Positions 40,018 through 50,164 are shown, numbered from the stretch's first letter. The stretch: DNA of 64,000 nt from Shewanella indica (GCF_002836975.1 NZ_NIJK01000029.1:186001-250000); one strand, 5' to 3'. Numbers and translations are program-made. Notes: generated by a model from the letters alone, not told the origin.

Positions 40018-41819
40018 AGAAAATACTTACCCTGCTGCTAGGCAGCCTGTTGCTTCTCAGCCCGCTGGTTCAGGCCGATGGGATCTTTGGCAACAAGCAA
40101 TTCGATTTTCTCAAGAGTGAACCTGAGCTGATGCCCGTGGATCAGGCCTTTGCCTTCGACTTCAGTCAGCAAGGCAACAAGGTCAAGCTCAGTTGGGTAA
40201 TAGCCGACGGCTACTACATGTACCGCGATAAACTCAAGTTCAGCATAGATGGCGGTGAACTGGGCGAGATAGCCCTGCCTCAGGGCAAGGGTCACACGGA
40301 TGAGTATTTCGGTGAGCAGCAGGTGTACTACTCCTTCATCGAAATTCCGCTTGCCATTAAGGAGGCGGGTGAAGCCGCCAAGTTGTCCGTCACCTTTATG
40401 GGCTGCGCCGAGGGCAAGCTCTGCTTCCCGCCCACCACCCGTGACGCCCTGCTTAAACCTGTGGCGGCCAATGATGGCATACTGCCCGATGCCGACAAGG
40501 GCGCAGATGCCCAGGCGGCTCCCAAGGGCCAGGCGGTGACCCAACAGGATAACCTGTTGGATAAACTGCTCTCCGGTGACAGCACCCTGCTCAACTATCT
40601 GACCTTCTTCGTGTTGGGGATAGGTCTGGCGCTGACTCCCTGCGTGTTCCCCATGTATCCCATTCTATCGGGGATTATTGTCGGCCAGGGGCAGAAAGTC
40701 TCTACCGGCAAAGCCTTTACCCTGTCGATGGCTTATGTGCAGGGTATGGCTATTACCTATTCGCTGCTGGGGCTGGTGGTGGCTTCGGCAGGCCTCAAGT
40801 ATCAGGCGGCGCTGCAACATCCGGCCGTGCTTATCACCATAGCCGTGCTGTTCGTGGTACTCAGTCTGTCTATGTTTGGCCTCTATGAGCTGCGCCTGCC
40901 CGCCAGTTGGCAGCAGAGGATGAACAGCCTCTCCAATAAACAAAAGGGTGGCAATCTGCTGGGCGTGTTCGTCATGGGTGTACTTTCGGGCCTGGTGGCC
41001 TCGCCCTGTACCACGGCGCCTTTATCGGCAGTACTCGTGTACGTGGCGCAAACCGGCGATCTGCTGCAGGGCTTTTTGACCCTCTACATCCTCAGCATGG
41101 GGATGGGACTACCACTGCTGCTGATAGGCACCTCGGGCGGTAAGTTGCTGCCGCGCGCCGGCACCTGGATGAACATCATCAAGCATGTGTTCGGTTTCCT
41201 GCTGGTGGCCGTGTCCATCATAATGCTGGGCCGCATCTGGCCTGGATTGGTGTCGGATCTCATGTGGTCTGTGTGGGCCATCGTCTTTGTCGGCTACCTG
41301 ATGCACCAGAACAAGCTGAGCCAGTTCAACTGGAAACAGACGGTGCGCAGCGTGATCCTGACCCTGCTGCTGCTGTCGAGCTTCTCCTATGGCCTCCAGG
41401 CGGTAATGAGCGCCATGGGTTACCACTTCATGGGGCAACAGCAAGCCGAGCATCATACCTTTAAGCGCATCAAGTCGCTTGAGGACTTCAAGGCCGAACT
41501 GGCGGATGCCGAGGCGGCCGGCAAGCCGGTGATGCTGGATCTCTACGCCGATTGGTGTGTGGCCTGTAAGGAGTTTGAGCAGATCACCTTCAAGAATGCC
41601 GAGGTTAAACAGCGGATGGAACAGATGTTGCTGCTACAAGCCGATGTGACCGCCATGGATGAAACCGATGTCGCTCTGCTGGAGGCCTACGATGTGCTGG
41701 GGCTGCCGACACTGTTGTTTATTGATGAACAGGGCCAGTTGAAGAATGAGTTGAGAGTGACAGGTTTCATGGGCCCGAAAGAGTTTGCCGCCCACCTGGA
41801 TATTTTGCTCAAAAACTAG
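40014..41819 (+). CDS. dsbD: thiol:disulfide interchange protein DsbD
   Basis: DsbD moves electrons from cytoplasmic thioredoxin to periplasmic thiol proteins, including those for cytochrome c maturation. It has 601 residues: a signal peptide, an N-terminal immunoglobulin-like domain with a Cys pair (MGCAEGKLCFPP), eight membrane helices with LTPCVFPM and SPCTTAPL, and a C-terminal thioredoxin domain with ADWCVACKEF. All six redox Cys are visible. Confidence 0.97.
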   Translation: MKKILTLLLGSLLLLSPLVQADGIFGNKQFDFLKSEPELMPVDQAFAFDFSQQGNKVKLSWVIADGYYMYRDKLKFSIDGGELGEIALPQGKGHTDEYFGEQQVYYSFIEIPLAIKEAGEAAKLSVTFMGCAEGKLCFPPTTRDALLKPVAANDGILPDADKGADAQAAPKGQAVTQQDNLLDKLLSGDSTLLNYLTFFVLGIGLALTPCVFPMYPILSGIIVGQGQKVSTGKAFTLSMAYVQGMAITYSLLGLVVASAGLKYQAALQHPAVLITIAVLFVVLSLSMFGLYELRLPASWQQRMNSLSNKQKGGNLLGVFVMGVLSGLVASPCTTAPLSAVLVYVAQTGDLLQGFLTLYILSMGMGLPLLLIGTSGGKLLPRAGTWMNIIKHVFGFLLVAVSIIMLGRIWPGLVSDLMWSVWAIVFVGYLMHQNKLSQFNWKQTVRSVILTLLLLSSFSYGLQAVMSAMGYHFMGQQQAEHHTFKRIKSLEDFKAELADAEAAGKPVMLDLYADWCVACKEFEQITFKNAEVKQRMEQMLLLQADVTAMDETDVALLEAYDVLGLPTLLFIDEQGQLKNELRVTGFMGPKEFAAHLDILLKN

Positions 41820-41842
41820 CGTTCAACACGCCGACATTTCTG

Positions 41843-41880
41843 AAAAAGCGAATTTATCAGCAGATAAGTTCGCTTTTTTA
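41843..41880 (+). terminator. terminator after dsbD
   Basis: AAAAAGCGAA and TTCGCTTTTT with TTATC/GATAA inside; ends in a T-tract. Confidence 0.92.
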
Positions 41881-41946
41881 TTTAAATTTAATGCTCTTCT
41901 TATAGAATACTCTTTAAACAGCTAGCCTCCTTCCTGAAAGAGCAAA

Positions 41947-43566
41947 ATGGAACCTGCAATTCTCGTTATTACCTTGGCCTGCGGTATGCTGGTCAACCGT
42001 ATCAATTTACCACCGCTTATCGGCTACCTGGCCGCCGGCTTTGTGCTCTATACCATGGGCATAGAAAATGAAAGCCTGCCGCTGCTCAACCAATTGGCCA
42101 GTCTGGGTGTGACCCTGCTGCTGTTTGCCATAGGTCTCAAGCTGGATATCCGCAGCCTGTTCAAGGCCGAAGTCTGGGCAGGCTCCAGCCTGCACCTGAT
42201 GTTGTCCATGGTAATCTTTGTCCCCATTCTCAAGCTACTGGGCTTGATTGGCCTGGTGCAATTGACCAATCTCACGGTCGAACAACTGACCCTGCTGGCC
42301 TTTGCCCTGAGCTTTTCCAGTACTGTGTTTGCGGTCAAGGTGCTGGAAGACAAAGGCGATATGCAATCTCTCTACGGCCGGGTTGCCATAGGTATTCTGA
42401 TCATGCAGGATATCTTTGCCGTATTATTCCTGACTATTTCCAAGGGCGAATTTCCGTCGATATGGGCCTTGGCGCTGCTGTTGCTGCCTCTGGCCAAGCC
42501 GCTGATATACAGGGCCTTTGACAAGGTCGGCCACGGTGAACTCCTGGTGCTCTTCGGCCTGGTAATGGCTTTGGTCGTCGGTGCCTGGCTGTTTGAGTCT
42601 GTGGGGCTGAAACCGGATCTCGGCGCGCTGATCATCGGCATACTGCTGGCCGGGCACAAGAAGGCATCCGAGCTGGCCAAGTCGCTGTTCTACTTTAAAG
42701 AACTGTTTCTGGTGGCCTTCTTCCTCACCATAGGCCTCAACGGCCTGCCGAGCATGACAGATATTATGCTGGCGGTGCTGCTGGTGACTCTGGTGCCGCT
42801 GAAAATTCTGCTGTTTGTCTATATCCTTACCCGCTTCAAACTGCGCTCTCGGACCTCAATGCTGGGCTCATTCAACCTGGGTAACTTCAGCGAGTTCGGT
42901 CTGATTGTGGCTGCAGTGGCCACCAGCAAAGGCTGGCTGCCCGCCCAATGGCTGGTGATCATTGCTGTGGCCCTGAGCCTGAGTTTCGTGCTGGCGGCGC
43001 CGCTCAACGCCATGGTGGGCAGCATCTACCAGAAGTATCAGCAGAAGCTGGTCAAGCTCGAGAAGCACCCACTGCATCCGGAAGACAGGCAGATCCCCGT
43101 GGGCAATCCGCGCTTCCTTATTCTGGGTATGGGGCGCATAGGTTCAGGCGCCTACGATGAACTCAAGGCCAGGTTTGATGGTGAGATCCTCGGCATAGAA
43201 CACAAACAGGAGTTGGTGGACTTCCACCGCGAGCAAGGGCGTAATGTGGTACAGGGCGATGCCTCGGATACCGACTTCTGGGAAAAACTCGACCGGGCTC
43301 CGGCGCTGGAACTTGTGCTGCTGGCGATGCCGTACCATGCGGGTAACATGTTTGCGGTTGAACAGCTCAAGAAACTGGATTACCAAGGCAAGATCAGCGC
43401 CATAGTGCAGTATGGTGATGATGCCGTGGCCCTGCGCGAATCCGGCGTTCACAGCGTTTATAACCTCTACGAGGCCGCCGGTGCCGGTTTCGTTGAGCAT
43501 GTGGTCTGTGAACTGCTGGCGGCCGAAACCGTCAATGAATCGCCCGCCAAGGAAGCCGCATCCTGA
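41947..43566 (+). CDS. CPA2-family monovalent cation:proton antiporter with RCK domain
   Basis: A 539-residue protein with about twelve membrane helices of the CPA2 (KefB/YbaL-like) family, then a cytoplasmic nucleotide-binding RCK/TrkA-N domain beginning LILGMGRIGSGAYDEL. It likely exchanges K+ or Na+ for H+ under NAD(H) or ligand control. An ancillary KefF/KefG-type gene is not adjacent. The substrate is inferred only from the family. Confidence 0.9.
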   Translation: MEPAILVITLACGMLVNRINLPPLIGYLAAGFVLYTMGIENESLPLLNQLASLGVTLLLFAIGLKLDIRSLFKAEVWAGSSLHLMLSMVIFVPILKLLGLIGLVQLTNLTVEQLTLLAFALSFSSTVFAVKVLEDKGDMQSLYGRVAIGILIMQDIFAVLFLTISKGEFPSIWALALLLLPLAKPLIYRAFDKVGHGELLVLFGLVMALVVGAWLFESVGLKPDLGALIIGILLAGHKKASELAKSLFYFKELFLVAFFLTIGLNGLPSMTDIMLAVLLVTLVPLKILLFVYILTRFKLRSRTSMLGSFNLGNFSEFGLIVAAVATSKGWLPAQWLVIIAVALSLSFVLAAPLNAMVGSIYQKYQQKLVKLEKHPLHPEDRQIPVGNPRFLILGMGRIGSGAYDELKARFDGEILGIEHKQELVDFHREQGRNVVQGDASDTDFWEKLDRAPALELVLLAMPYHAGNMFAVEQLKKLDYQGKISAIVQYGDDAVALRESGVHSVYNLYEAAGAGFVEHVVCELLAAETVNESPAKEAAS

Positions 43567-43585
43567 TATTTTTCGGCATCATTTA

Positions 43586-43623
43586 GCCTCACTCTGTCCG
43601 CTAGCGGCGAGTGAGGCTTTTCT
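43586..43623 (+). terminator. terminator after the antiporter gene
   Basis: GCCTCACTC (43586-43594) pairs with GAGTGAGGC (43609-43617) and is followed by TTTTCT. Confidence 0.9.
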
Positions 43624-43772
43624 CTTGTTCCCATAGATATCTCCTTAATCTGCCCTTGGGCGCAATCCGAATAAAAATCTCACTTACACCTCAGTGACAG
43701 AAATGATATAACAACAGAAAAGCAGTCATTTATGTTGCTGTTCGAGCGTTTTTTTGCGGAATCCATAAGAGC

Positions 43773-44924
43773 ATGTCGAATCCTGCCCCCAGCGTTACCA
43801 AACTCTTTGTCAAAACCTTCGGCACCAAGCCGGATGCCCTGTATCAGGCCCCCGGGCGGGTCAACCTTATCGGGGAACACACAGACTATAACGAAGGTCT
43901 GGTGCTGCCGGCGGCAATCAACTTTCACACCATAATCGCGGTCAAACGCCGTGACGATAACAAGTTCCGCGCCGTATCGGCTGCCTTTCCCGGCATTTTT
44001 GAATGGCACTATGGCGATGAAGGCAGCATGAGCGAGGATGAGGGCTGGGTCAGTTATCTCAAGGGCTTTACCTCGGCCATGGCCCAGAGTGGCCTGCCGG
44101 CTCGCGGCCTGGACCTGGCAGTGATCGGCAATGTGCCGGCCAACGCCGGATTGGCCTCATCGGCTTCGCTGGAAATCGCCTTCGGCACCGCCATCAATGA
44201 CACCAGTCAACTGCACTTGTCGCCGCTGGCGATTGCACAACTGGCGCAGCGGGGTGAAAACCACTATGTCGGCTATGGCTGCGGCATAATGGATCAGATC
44301 ACCTGTGCCATGGCCGAAGCCGGTGCGGCACTGTTGATCGATTGCCTGGATCTGGACTGCGAGAGCGTGCCCTTCCCAGACGATCTCAGCCTGCTGATCA
44401 TTAATTCCGGCTTACCCTCCATCGCCCACAGCACAGAGTTTGGCGAACGCCGCTTGCAATGCGAACAGGTGGCCGGTCATTTCGGATTGGATACCCTGCG
44501 CCACTTGTCACTCAGGGCGTTGCAAAGCGCCGAAGATGAACTGGACCCGGTTGCCTTTCGCCGCGCCCGCCATGTGATCAGTGAAAACCAACGCACCCAG
44601 AGCGCCTGCCGCGCCCTGGAGCAGGGAGATATCGCCAGGCTCAGCAAACTGATGGCCGAATCACACCGCTCGATGCGCGATGACTTTGAAATCAGCCATC
44701 CGGCGATAGATACCCTGGTGGAGCTGATAGCCGAAGTCGTCGGCGAACGCGGCGGAGTACGGATGACAGGCAAGGGCTTTGGCGGCTGCGTCATCGCCCT
44801 GGTGGAACATGAGCTGACCGACAAGGTGATCGCCGCCGTCGAGCAGCAATATCCGGCTAAAACCGAGCTGGAGGCCAGTGTGTACCTATGCAGCCCCAGC
44901 GACGGAGCCAGCCGCCTGGACTGA
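43773..44924 (+). CDS. galK: galactokinase GalK
   Basis: GalK phosphorylates D-galactose at C1 with ATP, the entry step of the Leloir pathway. It has 383 residues with the galactokinase signature GRVNLIGEHTDYNEG, the ATP-binding GNVPANAGLASSAS, and GGCVIAL near the end. It forms a short unit with galM 32 bases downstream; galT and galE are not in this window. Confidence 0.97.
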   Translation: MSNPAPSVTKLFVKTFGTKPDALYQAPGRVNLIGEHTDYNEGLVLPAAINFHTIIAVKRRDDNKFRAVSAAFPGIFEWHYGDEGSMSEDEGWVSYLKGFTSAMAQSGLPARGLDLAVIGNVPANAGLASSASLEIAFGTAINDTSQLHLSPLAIAQLAQRGENHYVGYGCGIMDQITCAMAEAGAALLIDCLDLDCESVPFPDDLSLLIINSGLPSIAHSTEFGERRLQCEQVAGHFGLDTLRHLSLRALQSAEDELDPVAFRRARHVISENQRTQSACRALEQGDIARLSKLMAESHRSMRDDFEISHPAIDTLVELIAEVVGERGGVRMTGKGFGGCVIALVEHELTDKVIAAVEQQYPAKTELEASVYLCSPSDGASRLD

Positions 44925-44956
44925 GTTGTAGCCCTAAAGCCAAAAGGAACTAGCAG

Positions 44957-45988
44957 ATGATACGTTTCAGCGCACTCGACAGTTGGGAAGATCCCCGCGG
45001 CGGCCAGATAGAAAGAGTCAGAATCGACAACGGCATTCTGGCGCTGGAAGTGCTCAGTCTCGGTGGCATTATTCGCTCACTGTGGGCGCCGGATCGCCAC
45101 GGTGAACGAACCAATATCGTGCTTGGCTGTGACTCTGCAGCCGATTATCTGGCCCAGGACGCCTGTTTGGGCGCCGCTGTTGGGCGTTACGCCAATCGCA
45201 TCAAGCAAGGTCAAATCAACTGCCGCGGCAAGACTTTTTCTCTGGATAAGAACTTCAACGGCCACTGCCTGCATGGCGGCCGCGAAGGCTTTCATCGGCG
45301 CCTGTGGCAACTGGGCACACTGCCGGACGGGGTGCGCCTCAGCCTGATAAGCCCGGATGGCGACATGGGCTTTCCCGGTGAATGCCGGGTACAGCTGGAC
45401 TATCGTCTGGCGGGCAACAACCTGTTTGTTGAGTTTATGGCCTCAAGCAGCCAAGACTGCCCGGTGAGCCTGACCCAGCACAGCTATTTCAACCTCGATG
45501 GCCGGGCGGATATCGCTGAGCACCAGTTGCAACTCGATAGCAGCAGAGTCCTGGCAACCGATTCCGAAGGCATTCCCAGCGGCATAATCGATACCCAAGG
45601 CAGCATGTTGGATCTCAGCCAGGGCAAGACTCTCAAAGCACTGCTGGGGCAGCCGGAACTGGCCGCCAGCCAAGGGTTGGATCACTGCTTTATCAGCCGA
45701 CAACAGAAAGATGAGCTCTGGCGTGTGGGCCGTTTGAGCGCGCCGCTATCGGGTCGCGGCCTGACACTGTATACCAATCAACCCGGAGTGCAGCTTTACA
45801 CCGGCGCCGGGCTCGAAGACGTCAAGGGTCGTAAGGGCCAGGCGTTGAAGGCCTGGCAGGGCGTCTGTCTCGAGCCACAAATGCTGCCGGACGCTGCCAA
45901 TCAGCCACAACTGCACGGCGATCCCTGGATAGCCCCCGGACAAATTTATCATCATTTGAGCCGCTACGAGTTCGATACCCAGGCATGA
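44957..45988 (+). CDS. galM: galactose mutarotase (aldose 1-epimerase) GalM
   Basis: GalM interconverts alpha- and beta-D-galactose so that GalK can use the alpha form. It has 343 residues with family motifs [10 protein letters not shown], the catalytic His in [11 protein letters not shown], and a late Glu region ([14 protein letters not shown]). It overlaps the next gene by 4 bases. Confidence 0.95.
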   Translation: MIRFSALDSWEDPRGGQIERVRIDNGILALEVLSLGGIIRSLWAPDRHGERTNIVLGCDSAADYLAQDACLGAAVGRYANRIKQGQINCRGKTFSLDKNFNGHCLHGGREGFHRRLWQLGTLPDGVRLSLISPDGDMGFPGECRVQLDYRLAGNNLFVEFMASSSQDCPVSLTQHSYFNLDGRADIAEHQLQLDSSRVLATDSEGIPSGIIDTQGSMLDLSQGKTLKALLGQPELAASQGLDHCFISRQQKDELWRVGRLSAPLSGRGLTLYTNQPGVQLYTGAGLEDVKGRKGQALKAWQGVCLEPQMLPDAANQPQLHGDPWIAPGQIYHHLSRYEFDTQA

Positions 45989-46383
45989 CCAAACTCTATT
46001 TCAACGCCGAGGATCTCGGCCAGATCAGCATAGGCGCCTTTGCCTTGTCCGTGCCCATCTCCTTTTCCGAGGAAGCCTGGATGCTGGCGGCCAATCTACC
46101 GGTAGTAAATCTGGTACTGGTGGTGGTATTGAGCCTGAGTTTTATCGCCCTGTTTGCCTATCAGAGTGTGTTTCAGGCCAACATCAAGGCCAGGGTGTGG
46201 GTGTTTTGGCTGCGGATCCTGCTGGCTTATGCCCTGACCCTGCTGGTGGTGAGTGTCGTCTTGCTGGCCCTGGATAAATGGCCATTACTGAGCGATCCCT
46301 TACTGGCGCTGAAACGCACCCTGTTGATCGCCATGCCGGCCTCTATGGGCGCCATCATAGTCGATAGCTTCGATAAAGAATAA
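45985..46383 (+). CDS. DUF2391-like integral membrane protein
   Basis: A 132-residue protein with three or four hydrophobic segments (about 38-60, 70-95 and 110-126). Its opening ([20 protein letters not shown]) resembles the DUF2391 family of unknown function. Overlap with galM suggests co-expression, though no functional tie to galactose is known. Confidence 0.7.
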   Translation: MTKLYFNAEDLGQISIGAFALSVPISFSEEAWMLAANLPVVNLVLVVVLSLSFIALFAYQSVFQANIKARVWVFWLRILLAYALTLLVVSVVLLALDKWPLLSDPLLALKRTLLIAMPASMGAIIVDSFDKE

Positions 46384-46423
46384 TCGGCTATCCAATAGAT
46401 AATGTCAGTATTCGACTGTCCGG

Positions 46424-46472
46424 TATACCCGGGCCACCGCTTCAGTAAACTGAAGACGGACGGCCGGGTATA
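46424..46472. terminator. convergent-gene hairpin
   Basis: Outer TATACCCGG/CCGGGTATA and inner CTTCAGT/ACTGAAG arms lie between two convergent genes. There is no T-tract. Confidence 0.6.
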
Positions 46473-46478
46473 GGGATA

Positions 46479-46883
46479 TCAGTCGTCGAAGCTGTCATCC
46501 CAATCGTCATCGAAATCATCACCCATGTTGTCGGTTTCAACCTCGACCTCAGGTTCCGGCTTGGGCTTACGCGCGGGAGCGCTGTCTTTGACGTTGTTCA
46601 GATTGACTCTGGCCTGCTGCTTTTGCATAAACTCGCTGCGGACCGCTTTGAATGCACTACCGAACTCACGCTCGGCAGCCTTGGCTTCATCCTCACCCAG
46701 ATCATGCAAGTTGGGTTTAACTATATCTTCCACATATTCAATAATCGCATTGCGCTGAGAGTTGAACAGGTAGATACGTCCAGGAGATGCCTCGGGTAAC
46801 TGATTGTCATGGACGACGATAGCATTGCCACGTGCGGTTCTGAGCTCGCCATACCAAACTTGTTTCTTTGCAGTGTTATACAT
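46479..46883 (-). CDS. hypothetical protein with acidic C-terminal tail
   Basis: A 134-residue soluble protein that I do not recognise. It has a small beta-rich N-terminal part (VWYGELRTARGNAIVVHDNQ), a helical middle, and a tail of mostly Asp and Glu (DDFDDDWDDSFDD). AAGGG precedes the ATG at 46883; the frame is open to 47009 but the extension is poorly supported. An acidic tail could mimic nucleic acid or bind a basic partner. Confidence 0.6.
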   Translation of the reverse strand: MYNTAKKQVWYGELRTARGNAIVVHDNQLPEASPGRIYLFNSQRNAIIEYVEDIVKPNLHDLGEDEAKAAEREFGSAFKAVRSEFMQKQQARVNLNNVKDSAPARKPKPEPEVEVETDNMGDDFDDDWDDSFDD

Positions 46884-47251
46884 ATATGCCAATACCCTTA
46901 AATCAACACATACACCAGAGAAGTTGCCAATAAGTCGCTGCGCTTTGTGCCTAGACTTGCTCACGCCTTCCCTAAAGTTTTTCGGCCAAAGAAGCGCACT
47001 ACTGCTCACTTTGCCACAAATAGGTTTCCACCTTTGGAAGGTGGCGTTTTCAAGTGCGTATTCTTACAGAATCTTTCCGAGAATCAATGCTGCAAACCGT
47101 GATTTTTCCAACTAAATAACGATTAATTTTTCATGACAGCACCCTAGAGTGCTCTCACAAAGGACTTTAGCCGAAATTTCCACCAGGGCAAGTTGAATTT
47201 TGCACGCAAACGCCTTAAGGCTGCATGTTACAGCCAACCAGCAACAATGAA
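46884..47251. other. intergenic region
   Basis: About 370 bases with no convincing gene. It should hold the promoter of the acidic-tail gene; nothing else stands out. Confidence 0.4.
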
Positions 47252-47281
47252 GAAAAAGCTGCCGAAGGAATATTCAGCAGC
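47252..47281 (-). terminator. terminator of the quinone oxidoreductase gene
   Basis: On the minus strand GCTGCTGAA and TTCGGCAGC pair (one T-G wobble) around a 6-nt loop, followed by TTTTTC. Confidence 0.9.
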
Positions 47282-47308
47282 CATAGGGAGTGGCGCGTCA
47301 GTAGCTAC

Positions 47309-48289
47309 TTACTTCAGTGTCAGCACCACCTTGCCCGAGTGATTGCCGGATTCCAACAAGTGATGTGCAGCAGCGCAATCTTGCAGCGAAAAACGGGCAA
47401 AGATATGTGGCTTCAGGGCACCTTCATTCAATAACGGCCAGACCTTGGCCTTGAGTTCGGCAGCAATTGCCGCCTTGGCCGCGACGCTTTGAGGCCTTAA
47501 GGTTGAGCCGGTCCAAACAATGCGTTTGGCCATCAGGCGAAAGATATCCACTTCAGCCCTGGCTCCCCTTTGCATGGCAATAGACACCATGCGGCCATCA
47601 CAGGCGAGTACCTTGAGATTCTTGTTGGCAAAGTCGCCGCCAGCCATATCCAGCACCACTTCGACCCCCTTGCCCTCGGTCCAGTCCATTACAGGTTCGA
47701 CAAAGTCCTGTCGGCGGTAATCAATCGCAAGCTCAGCCCCCAGTTGCCGACACCAGGCACATTTCTCCGGGCTACCGGAAGTCACCAGTACCCTGGCACC
47801 AAAAGCCTTGGCCAGGGCAATGGCGCTGCTGCCGATGCCGCCCGAACCGCCGTGAATGAGCACTGTCTCGCCTGGCTGCAACCCGGCTCGCATAAACAGA
47901 TTGCCCCACACGGTAAAGAAAGTCTCGGGAATCGCTGCAGCCTCTTCCAGGCTCCAGCCCTTGGGCACAGGCAAGCAATGCCCCGCCCAGGTAAGCACAT
48001 ACTCACTGTAACCACCGCCAGGCACCAGGGCACAGACCGCTTGCCCATTTTGCCATTGGTCTACGCCCTGCCCCAATGCCACTATCTCGCCGGCCACTTC
48101 CAACCCCAACACGGGGGAAGCGTCTGCCGGAGGCGGATAGTTGCCCTTGCGCTGTGCCAAATCCGGGCCATTGACTCCGGCCGCAGCCACCTTGATCAAC
48201 ACCTGCCCCGGGCCGGGAGTAGGGATCTCGGCATCAGCCAAATAGAGCACTTCCGGTTGCCCTGGAGTATCAAAAATAACCTGTTTCAT
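47309..48289 (-). CDS. zinc-independent quinone oxidoreductase (MDR family)
   Basis: A 326-residue NAD(P)H-dependent oxidoreductase of the medium-chain dehydrogenase/reductase superfamily. The Rossmann motif GGSGGIGSSA and the N-terminal VAAAGVNGPDLAQR are typical of quinone oxidoreductases (PIG3 type). Zinc ligands are absent. It stands alone. The physiological substrate is unclear. Confidence 0.9.
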   Translation of the reverse strand: MKQVIFDTPGQPEVLYLADAEIPTPGPGQVLIKVAAAGVNGPDLAQRKGNYPPPADASPVLGLEVAGEIVALGQGVDQWQNGQAVCALVPGGGYSEYVLTWAGHCLPVPKGWSLEEAAAIPETFFTVWGNLFMRAGLQPGETVLIHGGSGGIGSSAIALAKAFGARVLVTSGSPEKCAWCRQLGAELAIDYRRQDFVEPVMDWTEGKGVEVVLDMAGGDFANKNLKVLACDGRMVSIAMQRGARAEVDIFRLMAKRIVWTGSTLRPQSVAAKAAIAAELKAKVWPLLNEGALKPHIFARFSLQDCAAAHHLLESGNHSGKVVLTLK

Positions 48290-48390
48290 TACTGCTCCTT
48301 GATGTAGGGAAGAGCCGAACCACAGCTTATATTTGCCTTTAACTCGTTGCAGTGCAAATCTGACATAGAGTCATGGCGGCCATCGGCGCA

Positions 48391-48415
48391 CGACTTTCAG
48401 CTGGCTCGAAAGTCG
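48391..48415. promoter_or_regulatory. 8-bp dyad upstream of the quinone oxidoreductase gene
   Basis: CGACTTTC (48391-48398) and GAAAGTCG (48408-48415) are perfect inverted copies about 100 bases upstream of the start. It may be a regulator site. Confidence 0.35.
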
Positions 48416-48471
48416 AATACCGCTCATATCCAGATGCCTGGCTCCCGCAATAGCCCACCATTAAACCAGCA

Positions 48472-48500
48472 TAAAAAAACGCTGCAAAAGCAGCGTCTTT
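48472..48500 (-). terminator. terminator of yedEF
   Basis: ACGCTGC/GCAGCGT stem with loop AAAA; on the minus strand it is followed by seven T. Confidence 0.93.
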
Positions 48501-48532
48501 GAACGATTGAAACAGCGGAAATTAATGTTAAT

Positions 48533-48766
48533 TCAGCGCTGGATCAGATAACGGATAGTCGGGCCGTTCTGTTCTATCTCCAGCACCTTGTAACCGTGGT
48601 TCTTGGCATCCAATGGAATATTGTTGATCGACTGTGGGCAGTCGCTGATCACTTCCAGAATTTCACCGGGTTTGAGCTGGGGCATGGCCTCCAGGGTGGC
48701 AACAGCGGGATATGGACAGGGTTCACCAACCATATCCAATTGGTAATCAGGAGTATATTGGCTCAT
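48533..48766 (-). CDS. yedF: YedF, TusA-family sulfur/selenium carrier
   Basis: A 77-residue SirA/TusA-fold protein. The conserved CPYP motif (GEPCPYPAVATLEAM) carries the reactive Cys, and DCPQSINNIPLDA matches the E. coli YedF sequence closely. It is linked to selenium metabolism wherever it occurs next to yedE. It follows yedE with the stop and start adjoining. Confidence 0.95.
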   Translation of the reverse strand: MSQYTPDYQLDMVGEPCPYPAVATLEAMPQLKPGEILEVISDCPQSINNIPLDAKNHGYKVLEIEQNGPTIRYLIQR

Positions 48767-49980
48767 TACGCGGCCTCCGCAGTCAGTTGTGCATCCCGTT
48801 TGGCTTTACGGGCAAAGAATTGTTTTTCCCAGGCGAGCATGGCGACAAACGCCAGGCCCAGCATCAGGTAGGTGGCCAGCAAGCCGCCCTTGTCCCCCAA
48901 GCTGGAAAGCAGGTTGACCTTGTCCCAACTGGTGGCCAGTGGTTCGGCCAAGTCGTCCCAGTAGTAGGCCAGAATGGTGGAGCCGATAACGTTACCCAGG
49001 CCAACCCACCAGAAGTGCACCTGCCCTTCCACGGCGCGGTACATCCAACCGGTTTCGCAGCCACCGGCCAGCACTATACCGAAACCGAACAGCAAGCCAC
49101 CGATAACCGCGTTGGGACCAGCCCACATGATCTTGGGTGAAACCCCTAGTTGCACATAGCTGTAAATCCCTATGGCACTGACCGCCATACCTATGATGAT
49201 CGCCTTGGCCATATGGGTACGGCCGGTGATCCACATGTCGCGAAATGCCGAGGTAAAGCAGATCTGTGCCCTTTCAATCAGCAGACCGAAACCGACACCG
49301 CAAAGCATGGCAATACCCAGCTTGGGTGCGTTGAACAGGGTCAGGAGTCCCCAACCGACTATGCCGATAAACACCAGCATACCGATACGAAAACGCCTTC
49401 TGGCCTGGTTTTCATCCTGCTTGACCGAGCTGGCCTTGGTGACCTTCTTCAGCGCCACCGGAATGCGGAACATGGGCAGCAAGGTGAACCTGGCGCCAAA
49501 GTAAGAACCGGCGGCAGTGGCCAGCGCGAAGAACCAGGCATGCAGCGAGAACTGCGGAATACCGGTAAAGAAGGCCGCCAGGTTACAACCCATGGCCAAA
49601 CGGGCGCCGAAGCCGGCAATGATGCCGCCAACCAGGGCCTGCATGATGCGCACCCGGCTCTGTGGCATTCTGAGCTTGACGTTATTGGCCCATAGCGCCG
49701 CGGCGATACAGCCACCGAACATGCCGATAATCATCATGCCGTCGATGCGATCCAGCGGCGTACCGGCCAGACCTATCACCTTGAAATAACCCCAGGTTTC
49801 CGGCTCGGCACCGAGCATTTGCAGCAAGTGGCCACCCCAGCGGGTGAATTCGCCGGTCACGGCCCAGAAGGTACCGGTCAGACCAAAATAGTAAGTGGAA
49901 AGAATACCAGCAGCGATAACAGCCGGCATGGGAGCCCAAAAACGGACCAGATATTGTTGTTTAAATTGTTGCCATGTCAT
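48766..49980 (-). CDS. yedE: YedE, putative selenium transporter
   Basis: A 404-residue membrane protein of the YeeE/YedE family with a dozen or so hydrophobic helices and conserved Cys in ARLAMGCNLAAFFTG and LAGGCETGWMYRA. It is proposed to import selenium (or a sulfur analogue), and it co-occurs with selenoprotein genes. Its start is at 49980, with a structured leader upstream. Confidence 0.93.
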   Translation of the reverse strand: MTWQQFKQQYLVRFWAPMPAVIAAGILSTYYFGLTGTFWAVTGEFTRWGGHLLQMLGAEPETWGYFKVIGLAGTPLDRIDGMMIIGMFGGCIAAALWANNVKLRMPQSRVRIMQALVGGIIAGFGARLAMGCNLAAFFTGIPQFSLHAWFFALATAAGSYFGARFTLLPMFRIPVALKKVTKASSVKQDENQARRRFRIGMLVFIGIVGWGLLTLFNAPKLGIAMLCGVGFGLLIERAQICFTSAFRDMWITGRTHMAKAIIIGMAVSAIGIYSYVQLGVSPKIMWAGPNAVIGGLLFGFGIVLAGGCETGWMYRAVEGQVHFWWVGLGNVIGSTILAYYWDDLAEPLATSWDKVNLLSSLGDKGGLLATYLMLGLAFVAMLAWEKQFFARKAKRDAQLTAEAA

Positions 49981-50012
49981 GTCATTACCCTAATGAACGA
50001 GACCTTGCCAAA

Positions 50013-50088
50013 ACGGACACTGGGTGTCCGTCAACCATTTTGTAAGGTGCGAACAAACAGCCCACAGCAACTGACCTGTCGCACCTTA
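50013..50088 (-). promoter_or_regulatory. structured leader of yedE
   Basis: Two hairpins lie in the presumed 5' untranslated region: ACGGACAC/GTGTCCGT (50013-50020, 50024-50031), and TAAGGTGCG/CGCACCTTA (50043-50051, 50080-50088) with a 28-base loop. The function is unknown. Confidence 0.5.
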
Positions 50089-50164
50089 TTTCATGCCTTT
50101 ACGGCGATAAAACCGCTGGAGTGCAGCAAACGACGGCTGTCTGGCATCATCAAAGCACTAAAGA

